Below, one piece after another: positions 33,310 through 41,124 of a stretch of DNA of 64,000 bases (positions are counted from its first letter, which is position 1; each line of letters starts with the position of its first letter). The stretch is taken from NCBI RefSeq assembly GCF_000165835.1, contig NC_014640.1, positions 2,418,001 to 2,482,000 on the forward strand. The letters run 5' to 3'. A model generated the notes under the pieces. It worked only from the letters and a program-made list of their open reading frames with translations, made no database searches and was not told the DNA's origin. The translations under genes and the position numbers were made by a program. This stretch comes from Achromobacter xylosoxidans A8 (GTDB lineage: Bacteria; Pseudomonadota; Gammaproteobacteria; Burkholderiales; Burkholderiaceae_B).

Positions 33310-34179
33310 ATGACCCACGCCGACTTCGACGCTGTTTCCGTACACGAGCCCACGGGCCCGGCCCTGCCGCTGGTCTGCGATTCGCCGCATAGCGGCGAGC
33401 GCTATCCGGACGATTTCGGCGCCGCGGCCACCCTGGCGCAGTTGCGCCAGGGCGAGGACACGCATGTGGACGCGTTGTGGTCGGCGGCGCCCGCCCTGGG
33501 CGCGACGCTGATCGCCGCGAACTTTCCGCGAGTCTACATCGACCCCAATCGCACGCTGCAGGATCTGGACCCCGAGCTGCTGGCGCAACCCTGGCCCGAA
33601 CCGTTGGACCCGGGCGAAAAGACCCGCCTGGGCAAGGGCTTGATCTGGCGCAGGATGGACAGGTCCACGCCGATCTACGATCGCAAGCTGACGCTGGCCG
33701 AAGTGCGCCACCGCATACAGGCGTACTACGAGCCCTATCACGCGGCCCTGTCGCAGGCGATCCAGCAGGTGCGGCAGCGCTTTGGCGCGGTCTGGCACCT
33801 GAACCTGCACTCCATGCCCAACGATGCCTACGAGCGCCTGGGCCGACAGAGCGAGCATCCGCTGGCGGACTTCGTGCTGGGTGACCGCGATGGCACGACC
33901 TGCGAGCCCGAGTTCATCGCCCTGATCGAGGCGGCCTTGCGCGGCAAGGGCTATACCGTGGCGCGCAACGACCCGTACAAGGGCGTGCAGCTGATCGCGC
34001 AGATCGGCCAGCCGGCCTTGAACCGCCATAGCCTGCAGGTGGAAATCCGCCGTCCGTTGTACATGGACGAGGCTACGCGCGAGCGCAATGCGGGCTTCGC
34101 GCCGCTGCAGGCCGACCTGTCCGACGTGCTGGAGCAGGTGGCGGCGTACGTGCGCGCGCGCCAGGCCGCGCTGGCTTAA
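33310..34179 (+). CDS. N-formylglutamate amidohydrolase-family protein
   Basis: 289 residues from ATG 33310; a TTG overlapping the previous stop codon is an unlikely alternative. PLVCDSPHSGERYPDDFGA contains the metal-binding Ser-Pro-His segment, GEDTHVDAL and ANFPRVYIDPNRTLQDLD follow, and LNLHSMPND supplies a second histidine. Family members release formate from N-formylglutamate in histidine degradation, but no hut genes are present. Coupling to a Bug receptor suggests import and hydrolysis of a related acid. Confidence 0.88.
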   Translation: MTHADFDAVSVHEPTGPALPLVCDSPHSGERYPDDFGAAATLAQLRQGEDTHVDALWSAAPALGATLIAANFPRVYIDPNRTLQDLDPELLAQPWPEPLDPGEKTRLGKGLIWRRMDRSTPIYDRKLTLAEVRHRIQAYYEPYHAALSQAIQQVRQRFGAVWHLNLHSMPNDAYERLGRQSEHPLADFVLGDRDGTTCEPEFIALIEAALRGKGYTVARNDPYKGVQLIAQIGQPALNRHSLQVEIRRPLYMDEATRERNAGFAPLQADLSDVLEQVAAYVRARQAALA

Positions 34180-34251
34180 GTTTCCCCGCGGCGGGCCGTA
34201 GTCGGTAACAAGGAACCGCGCCTTTCTTGGACGCGGCCACACGGAACCGCA

Positions 34252-34593
34252 ATGGCTGAGAAGATCATCAACGGATTTTCGGTGCTCGCGTACGCGACCC
34301 AACCCGAGGGGCGCGTGCCGCCGCGTGCTTTCATCGAAACGCGGCGGCTGCCGAAGAAGCAGAGCCAGGCCGAACGGGACGCGCAGGCCGCGGCCCAGGC
34401 GGACGCGCAAGCGCAAGCGGCTGACGCCGCGCCGGCAGACGTGCAGGACACCGAGCCGGACACCCAGGCCTTCGAGATCTTCATCAGCCGGCGCTTCCGC
34501 AGCACGGTCGAGGCCATGTCGGCCGCGCGCAACGCGCTGGACCGCGTCAAGCAGGTCGACGAGGACGGTGTTCCGGATCACTTGCCCGAGTAG
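34252..34593 (+). CDS. 113-aa hypothetical protein with Ala/Gln-rich linker
   Basis: A short ordered N-terminus (MAEKIINGFSVLAYATQPEGRVPPRAFIETRRL) and C-terminus (FEIFISRRFRSTVEAMSAARNALDRV) flank a low-complexity Ala/Gln/Asp linker at about 43-70. There is no signal or membrane segment, and no known family. It starts 72 bases after the amidohydrolase and is followed by a hairpin, so it is probably a separate unit. Confidence 0.5.
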   Translation: MAEKIINGFSVLAYATQPEGRVPPRAFIETRRLPKKQSQAERDAQAAAQADAQAQAADAAPADVQDTEPDTQAFEIFISRRFRSTVEAMSAARNALDRVKQVDEDGVPDHLPE

Positions 34594-34603
34594 TCCGGCT
34601 CCT

Positions 34604-34632
34604 GGGCGGCGATGCGCCGCCCATATTGTTAT
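34604..34632 (+). terminator. hairpin after the 113-aa gene
   Basis: GGGCGGCG (34604-34611) pairs with CGCCGCCC (34615-34622) around ATG, followed by ATATTGTTAT. It starts 11 bases past the stop codon. The T-rich tract is interrupted, so termination may be partial. Confidence 0.5.
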
Positions 34633-34723
34633 CCCGACTTTGTATTTGTCGAACCCCTGAGCGCAGGCCGATGATGCCGCATGGCAATCATCGCCATTCA
34701 CAGTCTGCTCAAAAGGAAGGTTG

Positions 34724-35755
34724 ATGAATACGAACGTCCATTCCCGCACCATCTCCACGCGGGGAATCTCGCGCCGCGCGCTGTTGCGAGCGGCAGGCGC
34801 CGCGGGCCTTGCCGCGCCGCTGGGCATGCTGGGCTCGCGCGTGCTGGCCTCCAATGCGGCGCCGCGCACTTTCAAGATTGCATGGAGCCAGACCGCGGTC
34901 TGCCAGTCGCCTGTGTCGGTGGCGCTGGAACGCGGATTCTTCGACAAATACAACCTCAAGGTCGAACGCATCAACTTCAGCGGCTCTACCGATCAGCTGC
35001 TGGAGGCGATCGCCACCGGCCACGCCGATGGCGGCATCGGCATGGCGCTGCGCTGGTTGAAGCCGCTGGAACAGGGCTTTGACGTGAAGCTGGCCGTGGG
35101 CACGCATGGCGGCTGCATGCGCTTGCTGACGGCGCAAGACTCGCCGATCAAGAGCGTCAACGATCTGAAGGGACGCCGCGTGGCGGTGTCTGACCAAGCC
35201 AGTCCGGTGAAGAACTTCTTCGCGATCCGCGTGGCGCAGCTGGGCATCGATCCGGAATCGGTGGACTGGCGCCAGTATCCGCAGGACCTGTTCGGCGAAG
35301 TCCTGCGCAAGGGTGAGGTCGACGCCATCGCGGGCGATGATCCGTTGATCTACACGCTGCGCGAGGACAGCAAGCTGCGCGAGATCGCCACCAACATCGA
35401 GGGCGACTACGAGAACCGCACCTGCTGCGTGCTGGGCCTGCGCGGCGACCTAGTGCGCAAGGATCCCGAGGCCGCGGCAGCCATTGCGCGCGCGGTGATC
35501 GACGCGCAGCGCTGGACGGCCTCCAACCCGGACGAGACGGCACGCATCTTCGCGCCCTATGTGCCCGGCAAGGTGCCGGCCGAACGCGTGGCCGCGATCC
35601 TGCGCAGCCATAGCCATGGCCATGCCTCGACGGGCGCCGCGTTGCGCGAAGAGATCGTGGGCTATGCCAAGGACCTGAAGACGATCAAGGTGCTGAGCGC
35701 GGGCCTGGACGTCAACAAGTACGCGCAAGTGGTGGTGCCCAATGTCCTCGGCTGA
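34724..35755 (+). CDS. SsuA/NitT-type ABC transporter substrate-binding protein
   Basis: 343 residues from ATG 34724, after AAGGAAGG. The N-terminus has a twin-arginine-like signal (GISRRALLRAAGAAGLAAP), so it may be exported folded. The mature part resembles sulfonate/nitrate/taurine-binding proteins: KIAWSQTAVCQSPVSVALERGFFDKYNLKVE, GHADGGIGMALRWL and LKGRRVAVSD. The C-terminal KTIKVLSAGLDVNKYAQVVV is also usual. It overlaps the permease gene by 14 bases. The ligand is not evident. Confidence 0.9.
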   Translation: MNTNVHSRTISTRGISRRALLRAAGAAGLAAPLGMLGSRVLASNAAPRTFKIAWSQTAVCQSPVSVALERGFFDKYNLKVERINFSGSTDQLLEAIATGHADGGIGMALRWLKPLEQGFDVKLAVGTHGGCMRLLTAQDSPIKSVNDLKGRRVAVSDQASPVKNFFAIRVAQLGIDPESVDWRQYPQDLFGEVLRKGEVDAIAGDDPLIYTLREDSKLREIATNIEGDYENRTCCVLGLRGDLVRKDPEAAAAIARAVIDAQRWTASNPDETARIFAPYVPGKVPAERVAAILRSHSHGHASTGAALREEIVGYAKDLKTIKVLSAGLDVNKYAQVVVPNVLG

Positions 35756-36758
35756 CGTATTGCATGCCCCGGCCGCGGGCGCGAATCCGCCTGCGCGCGA
35801 CCGGCGCTTGTGGAAGTCTGGCATCGTGGCCGCCATCCTGTGGGCGGGCGTGGGCGCTGTGACGCTGTCATGGCCGAATGTGGAAGTCGGCTTTTCGTCC
35901 TGGGGCTATACGCGCGAATTCGGCGCGGCGGCCTTGGCGTTGGCGTTGCTGCTGTTGCTGGCGGCGGCGCCGGGGGCGGGGCAGTTGCGTGCAGTGCGCG
36001 CCTTGCACCGCGCGGGCCCCTGGCTCGCGGCCCTGGCCGTGGCAGTGGGCGCCTGGGAGATCGCGACGGCCAAGCTGGCGCTCCTGCCCAGCCCGTTCTT
36101 CGCGCCGCCGCAGTCGCTGATCGAGGTCTACGCGACCGACTACAAACGGCTGGCCGACAGCCTGGCGAACTCGCTGTGGCTGCTGGCCAACGGCTTTCTG
36201 CTGGGCGCCGCCGCAGGCTTTCTGACCGGCGTGGCCATTGGCTGGTCGCGCGGCCTGGGCTACTGGGTGCATCCGGTGCTGCGTTTCCTGGGGCCGGTGC
36301 CGTCCACGGCCTTGCTGCCGATGGCGTTCTTCTTCTTTCCGTCGAGCTGGTCGGCAGCCGTCTTCCTGATCGCGCTGGCCACCTGGTTTCCAGTCACGGT
36401 GCTGACCTGGTCGGGCGTGGCCGGCGTGAACCGGGCCTACTACGACGTGGCGCGCACCATGGGCGCCAATGAATGGTTCCTGGTGCTGCGCGTGGCGATC
36501 CCGGCGGCCTTGCCGCAGGTATTCGTGGGTCTGTTCATGGGCCTGGGCGCGTCGTTCTCGGTGCTGGTGGCGGCCGAGATGATGGGCGTGAAGTCTGGAC
36601 TGGGCTGGTACCTGTCGTGGGCCCAGGGATGGGCCTCCTACGCCAATATGTACGGCGCCCTGATCGTGATGGCGCTGGTGTTCTCGGGCCTCATCACCTT
36701 GCTGTTCCTGGGACGCGACCGCCTCCTGGCCTGGCAAAAGGGAGTGGTGAAATGGTAG
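35742..36758 (+). CDS. ABC transporter permease (SsuC-like)
   Basis: 338 residues. Seven to eight membrane helices; the N-terminal 90 residues add three helices to the usual SsuC core. The EAA-type cytoplasmic loop is YYDVARTMGANEWFLVLRVAIPAALPQVFVGL near 240-275, the contact site for the ATPase. SPFFAPPQSLIEVYATDYKRLADSLANSLW is typical of the sulfonate/nitrate group. It starts within the previous gene and its stop overlaps the ATPase start. Confidence 0.92.
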   Translation: MSSADVLHAPAAGANPPARDRRLWKSGIVAAILWAGVGAVTLSWPNVEVGFSSWGYTREFGAAALALALLLLLAAAPGAGQLRAVRALHRAGPWLAALAVAVGAWEIATAKLALLPSPFFAPPQSLIEVYATDYKRLADSLANSLWLLANGFLLGAAAGFLTGVAIGWSRGLGYWVHPVLRFLGPVPSTALLPMAFFFFPSSWSAAVFLIALATWFPVTVLTWSGVAGVNRAYYDVARTMGANEWFLVLRVAIPAALPQVFVGLFMGLGASFSVLVAAEMMGVKSGLGWYLSWAQGWASYANMYGALIVMALVFSGLITLLFLGRDRLLAWQKGVVKW

Positions 36759-37543
36759 CGGCGGCCGTGTCTGAACAACAGAAAGCATCCGGCGCCGCGC
36801 TGGCCGTGCGCGGCGTGAACCATCACTTCGACCTGGATGGTGCGGAGTTGCCAGTGCTGGACGGCATAGACCTGGACGTGAAGCCGGGTGAGTTCGTGGC
36901 TTTGCTGGGACCCAGCGGCTGTGGCAAGTCCACGCTGCTGCGCCTGGTCGCGGGCCTGGAGCCTCCGGCCGAAGGCGGCCTGCTGGCGGACGGCGAGCCC
37001 ATCACGGGACCTTCGCCTTCGCGCATCGTGGTGTTCCAGGATCCGACGTTGTATCCCTGGCGCACGGTGTGGGACAACGTGGCCCTGGGGCTGCAGGCGC
37101 GCGGGCTGTTGAAGACGCAGCGCAGCCGGGTGGACGAGGCCTTGCAGCGCGTGGGTCTGAAGGCGTTCGGCCAGGCCTACCCGCACCAGCTGTCCGGCGG
37201 CATGGCGCAGCGCGCCGCGCTGGCGCGCGCGCTGGTCAACGATCCGCGCATCCTGATCCTGGACGAGCCGCTGGGCAAGCTCGACTCGCTGACCCGCATC
37301 GCCATGCAGTCCGAACTGGTGGACCTGTGGCAACGCGAAGGCTACACGGCCTTGCTGGTCACGCACGATGTGGAGGAGGCGCTGTTCATGGCCACGCGCA
37401 TCGTAGTGCTGAGCGAGCGGCCGGCGCGGATCAAGGACGAGATCGTCAACGATCTGCCTTACCCCAGGCATCGCGGTGATCCGCGCCTGGCGGCCTTGCG
37501 TCATCGCGCGCTGGCCTTGCTGGGGCTGGACGCGACGTGGTGA
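36752..37543 (+). CDS. ABC transporter ATP-binding protein (SsuB-like)
   Basis: 263 residues from ATG 36752, overlapping the permease stop by 7 bases. Walker A GPSGCGKST near 51-59, Q-loop VVFQDPTLYPWRTV, signature LSGGMAQRAALARAL and Walker B ILILDEPLGKLD, then switch His in VTHDVEEA. It powers the SsuABC-like importer. The FQDPTLYPW variant of the Q-loop is common in the nitrate/sulfonate/taurine family. The next gene starts inside its last codons. Confidence 0.95.
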   Translation: MVAAAVSEQQKASGAALAVRGVNHHFDLDGAELPVLDGIDLDVKPGEFVALLGPSGCGKSTLLRLVAGLEPPAEGGLLADGEPITGPSPSRIVVFQDPTLYPWRTVWDNVALGLQARGLLKTQRSRVDEALQRVGLKAFGQAYPHQLSGGMAQRAALARALVNDPRILILDEPLGKLDSLTRIAMQSELVDLWQREGYTALLVTHDVEEALFMATRIVVLSERPARIKDEIVNDLPYPRHRGDPRLAALRHRALALLGLDATW

Positions 37544-38703
37544 GCATCGCGCGGCGTCAGCCGGCGGTCGCTTGTGCGGCTCGGCCGGCCCGGCGACGCG
37601 TTGCGGTGCTGCTGACGATCGGATTGGCCGCGTTGGCGCTGTTCCTGGCCGCAGCGATCTGGAGGTCGCTGGTCCAGGCTCCCGTACTGGCCTACTGGCC
37701 GTTCGCGTGGCGCTACGACCCGGACCTGCCCGTGAGTCCGCACACTTGGCGCCAGCTGTGGCTGGCGTTGGCGCAGTCGGCGGCGGCGCTGGCCTTGCTG
37801 TGCGGCGCGTTGTTCGCCAAGCGCCGGCGATTGGCATGGCTGGGCGCCGCCGCCGCGCTGGCGCTGCTGACCGACTGGCCGCGTCCGCAGATGTTGCTGA
37901 CCGAGGCGCACAGTTCCTCCTATCAGCTTTCACCGCTGCCGTTTTCCGACGCCAACCTGCTGCAAGGCGGGCGGCTGTACCAGGCGCATTGCGCCGCATG
38001 CCATGGTGCGGCAGCCGATGGACGGGGCGAGCTCGCGGCCAGCCTGCCGGTGTGGCCCAGCGTGCTGGGACCGGCCCTGTTCCAGAACCGGTTGGAAGGG
38101 GAGCTGCACTGGCGCATCGCGCATGGCGGCCAGGAGCCTGCCGGCAAGCCCGTGATGCCCGCGTTCGGTGCAACGTTGAGTGCTGACGAGATTTGGCAGA
38201 TGCTGGACTATCTGCGCTTGCGGGCCTATGGCGGCAGCGGCATGCCGGCAGTCGCTGCGCCGGTCGTCGATATCGTCTGCCGCGACGGTCGGGCGACCCG
38301 GCTCAGCGGCTTGCGCGGACTGCCCCTGCGGGTGATGGCGCAGGTACCGGACGCGTCCGACGAGCCGCAAGATCCGCGTCTGCTGACCGTGGCGCTGACG
38401 CGCGGCGAGACCCTGGACGTGGCTGCAGATTGCGTGGCTGCGGGCGTGGACGCCTGGAACGCCTACGCGCTGGCGGCGGGTGTGCTGCCCGGTGAACTGG
38501 CGGGCGCGCAGTTCATGGTCGACCGCCAGGGTTGGCTGCGCGCGCGCCGCCTGCCAGGCGCGGCGCCGGCCTGGACCAGCGCGGACGAGGTTTGCGGGCC
38601 GGGCGGGCGGATGGAGGGGGCGACGGCCCGAGGGCTGGGTGAGCTGCTGATGGCAATGGACCGTGCGCCCATTGCGATTCGAGATACGCGCCGCGAGCAC
38701 TAG
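37537..38703 (+). CDS. membrane-anchored cytochrome c with extra C-terminal domain
   Basis: 388 residues starting at GTG (a second GTG follows directly), overlapping the ATPase stop. Helices near 24-43, 75-92 and 96-113 anchor it. Heme motif CAACH at 152-156 (GGRLYQAHCAACHG) and the axial Met in GKPVMPAFGATLSADEIWQMLDYLR define a class I cytochrome c. A further 150 residues hold Cys248, Cys299 and a later Cys; RLSGLRGLPLRVMAQ and QFMVDRQGWLRA recall a degenerate redoxin fold (inference). Its presence in an ABC import operon is unusual. Confidence 0.82.
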   Translation: MVSIARRQPAVACAARPARRRVAVLLTIGLAALALFLAAAIWRSLVQAPVLAYWPFAWRYDPDLPVSPHTWRQLWLALAQSAAALALLCGALFAKRRRLAWLGAAAALALLTDWPRPQMLLTEAHSSSYQLSPLPFSDANLLQGGRLYQAHCAACHGAAADGRGELAASLPVWPSVLGPALFQNRLEGELHWRIAHGGQEPAGKPVMPAFGATLSADEIWQMLDYLRLRAYGGSGMPAVAAPVVDIVCRDGRATRLSGLRGLPLRVMAQVPDASDEPQDPRLLTVALTRGETLDVAADCVAAGVDAWNAYALAAGVLPGELAGAQFMVDRQGWLRARRLPGAAPAWTSADEVCGPGGRMEGATARGLGELLMAMDRAPIAIRDTRREH

Positions 38704-38713
38704 ATGCCGCGCC

Positions 38714-39556
38714 TCAAGTCAGCGTGCTGCGCATCAAAATCTCGGTCAGTGCCCGCGTGGGCTTGTTGGGCGCGGGCGCCGAGATCACGATGAATTCCAC
38801 CTGCGGCAGCGCCGGCAACTGCGCGGCGCCCGCCGGCGCGGCCAGCCCCGCGGTGGACAGATGCGAGGGCTGCACCGTGATGCCCAGGCCGGCGCGGGCG
38901 GCGGCCTGGCAGCCCGCGTAGCTGGTACTGGTGCACACGATCTGCCAACTACGGCCGGCGCGGGCCAGCGCGTCCAGCGTCAGGCTGCGCGTCACGCTGG
39001 GTTCGCGCAGCAGGATCAGCGGCAGCGGTTCGCCGGGCGCCACGCGCAGGCCTTCCTTGGCCTGCCACAGCAGGGCTTCCTTGTGCAGGGTCTGGCCGCG
39101 GCGGTCGCCCTTGCGGCGCTTGCCTATCATCACGTCCAGGCCGTTGTCGTCCAGCAGCTTGTAGAGCTCGCTGGTGACGCCGATGGTCAGGTCCAGTTCC
39201 ACTTCGGGGTGGGCCAGCCGGAACGCGGCCAGCACGTCGGGCAGGGGACCCATCGCCAGGTCGTCCGAGGTGCCCAGGCGCACCCGCCCGCGCAGGCGGG
39301 GTGCGTCGAATAGGCGCTCGGCGCGTTCGTGCGCGTCCAGGATGATCTGGGCATGCACCAGCAGGCTGCGGCCGTCGCTGGTGAGCGCGAGCGAGTGCGT
39401 GTCGCGCTGGAAGAGGCGGCGGTTCAGGGCCTGCTCCAGCTGGCGGATGTGCTCGCTGACCGTAGGCTGGGTCAGGTCCAGCCGCCGGGCGGTTTCGGTG
39501 AAGCTGGGGGCGGCGGCGGCGGCCGTGAAGGTCTTGAGCCAGAGGGGATTGAGCAT
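38714..39556 (-). CDS. LysR-family transcriptional regulator
   Basis: 280 residues, slightly short for LysR. HTH LWLKTFTAAAAAPSFTETARRLDLTQPTVSEHIRQLEQALNRRLFQRDT, then effector domain ending in QVEFIVISAPAPNKPTRALTEILM. It is divergent from the SBF-type symporter gene and probably regulates it. Its stop is 11 bases from the stop of the cytochrome gene on the other strand. Confidence 0.93.
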   Translation of the reverse strand: MLNPLWLKTFTAAAAAPSFTETARRLDLTQPTVSEHIRQLEQALNRRLFQRDTHSLALTSDGRSLLVHAQIILDAHERAERLFDAPRLRGRVRLGTSDDLAMGPLPDVLAAFRLAHPEVELDLTIGVTSELYKLLDDNGLDVMIGKRRKGDRRGQTLHKEALLWQAKEGLRVAPGEPLPLILLREPSVTRSLTLDALARAGRSWQIVCTSTSYAGCQAAARAGLGITVQPSHLSTAGLAAPAGAAQLPALPQVEFIVISAPAPNKPTRALTEILMRSTLT

Positions 39557-39635
39557 GGCGGCCTGGTCATAGAAGATTCCGATGACAGTTAAAGTACCTA
39601 GTGGTCTTCACGATGGCAAGAGGCGCGCCTATAGT

Positions 39636-39656
39636 TTTCCGCAACCTGTACGGAAA
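39636..39656. promoter_or_regulatory. dyad upstream of the symporter gene
   Basis: TTTCCG (39636-39641) and CGGAAA (39651-39656) form an inverted repeat with a nine-base centre, ending 8 bases before the symporter ATG. It is a candidate LysR site or translational structure; the position so close to the start favours repression or RNA-level effects over activation. Confidence 0.3.
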
Positions 39657-39664
39657 CCTTTGCC

Positions 39665-40648
39665 ATGCGCCGCTTCCTGCCCGACCAATTCACGCTCATC
39701 CTGATCGCCACGGTGGTCTTCGCCAGCTTCTTCCCGGCCGTGGGCCAGGGCGCGGCCTTCATGACAGTGGCCAGCAACATCGCCATTTCGCTGCTGTTCT
39801 TCCTGCATGGCGCGCGCCTGTCCACGGATGCCATCGTGGCGGGGGTGAAGGACGTGCGCCTGCATGCGCTGATCCTGGCCTGCACCTTCGTGCTCTTTCC
39901 GGCTCTGGGCCTGGGGCTGCGGGCGCTGTTTCCCAATCTGTTGACGCCGTCGCTGTGGCTGGGCGTGCTGTTCGTCTGCACCCTGTCTTCGACCGTGCAG
40001 TCGTCGATCGCCTTTACCTCCATGGCACGCGGTAACGTGCCGGGCGCGATCTGCGCGGCCACGGCGTCCAACCTGCTGGGCACCGTGCTGACGCCGCTGC
40101 TGGTGGCGGTGCTGCTGCACCGCCAGGGCGGCGGGCACGGGTTGGCCGATGCCGGCCGCATCCTGCTGCAGTTGCTGCTGCCGTTCGCGGTAGGCAGCCT
40201 GTTGCGGCCCTGGATCGGCGCCTGGGCCCAGCGCAACAACCGCACGCTGTCGAAAGTGGACCGCAGCTCCATCCTGCTGGCCGTCTACACCGCGTTCAGC
40301 GAGGCGGTGGCGCAGGGCATCTGGCACGCGTTCCCGCCGATCGACCTGGCCTCCATGGTGCTGGTCAACGCCTTGCTGCTGGGCACGGTGCTGCTGGTCA
40401 CGACCTGGGGCAGCCGCAAGCTGGGGCTGTCGAAGGAAAACGAGATCACGCTGGTTTTCTGCGGCTCGAAGAAGTCGCTGGCATCGGGGATTCCGCTGGC
40501 CACCGTGCTGTTCGGCACCTCGCAGATGGGGGTGGTGGTGCTGCCGCTGATGATCTTCCACCAGATGCAACTGATGGTCTGCGCGGTGCTGGCGCGTCGC
40601 TACGCGGAACGGCAGGCGCCGGCTGAAGCCGCGGTGGCGCGGGCCTGA
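39665..40648 (+). CDS. SBF-like (bile acid:sodium symporter family) transporter
   Basis: 327 residues with nine to ten transmembrane helices. MRRFLPDQFTLILIATVVFASFFP, FLHGARLSTDAIVAG, STVQSSIAFTSMARGNVPGAICAATASNLLG and TLVFCGSKKSLASGIPLATVLFG match the SBF-like/YfeH subgroup; the crossover-type TVQSS segment is the sodium-symport region of the fold. Natural substrates of this subgroup are organic anions not well defined. A divergent LysR gene probably controls it. Confidence 0.88.
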   Translation: MRRFLPDQFTLILIATVVFASFFPAVGQGAAFMTVASNIAISLLFFLHGARLSTDAIVAGVKDVRLHALILACTFVLFPALGLGLRALFPNLLTPSLWLGVLFVCTLSSTVQSSIAFTSMARGNVPGAICAATASNLLGTVLTPLLVAVLLHRQGGGHGLADAGRILLQLLLPFAVGSLLRPWIGAWAQRNNRTLSKVDRSSILLAVYTAFSEAVAQGIWHAFPPIDLASMVLVNALLLGTVLLVTTWGSRKLGLSKENEITLVFCGSKKSLASGIPLATVLFGTSQMGVVVLPLMIFHQMQLMVCAVLARRYAERQAPAEAAVARA

Positions 40649-40682
40649 GGTCCGCGCAAGGGCTTTACCCGGGGGGACAGCC

Positions 40683-41072
40683 CTAGGCGGCCGCGTCTCC
40701 CAAAGGACGGATCTTGCCGGCCGGCTGCCAATAGACCGCGCCGTCGCGTTCTTCGACCGCCAGCACGGTCAGGCGGCCATTCTTACAGGGGCCGCCCACG
40801 CACAGGCCGGTGTCGGGCTGGTAGGTGGCGCCGTGGCGCGCGCACATGATCAGGTCGCCGGCGCGGGTGAAGAAGCTGCCTTCCCAATCCAGTTCCACGC
40901 CCACGTGGGCGCAGCGGTTCAGGTAACCATGCACGCGGTCCTGGTAGCGCACGAAGAACGCGGTGGTCCGGCCTGCGGCGTCGGACACGGGAATTTTCAC
41001 GCCCAGGCCGCCGTTGGCGAGCTCAGCGGAGGCGCAGACGCGGACGGCGGGGGCGGGGGTCGGATCCTGCAT
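40683..41072 (-). CDS. Rieske [2Fe-2S] domain protein
   Basis: 129 residues from MQDPTPAPAVRVC. The cluster-binding motifs are CAH in NRCAHVGVELDW and CARHGATY (C-x2-H) 19 residues later, so a Rieske-type [2Fe-2S] ferredoxin is expected. It is small and soluble, like the ferredoxin part of ring-hydroxylating oxygenases, although no oxygenase adjoins it. It follows an Atm1-like exporter by 52 bases on the same strand. Confidence 0.9.
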   Translation of the reverse strand: MQDPTPAPAVRVCASAELANGGLGVKIPVSDAAGRTTAFFVRYQDRVHGYLNRCAHVGVELDWEGSFFTRAGDLIMCARHGATYQPDTGLCVGGPCKNGRLTVLAVEERDGAVYWQPAGKIRPLGDAAA

Positions 41073-41124
41073 GGGTGGCCTGGAATGCAAAAGGGTGCGA
41101 TGTTCGGACAGGGCGTCGGGCTTG

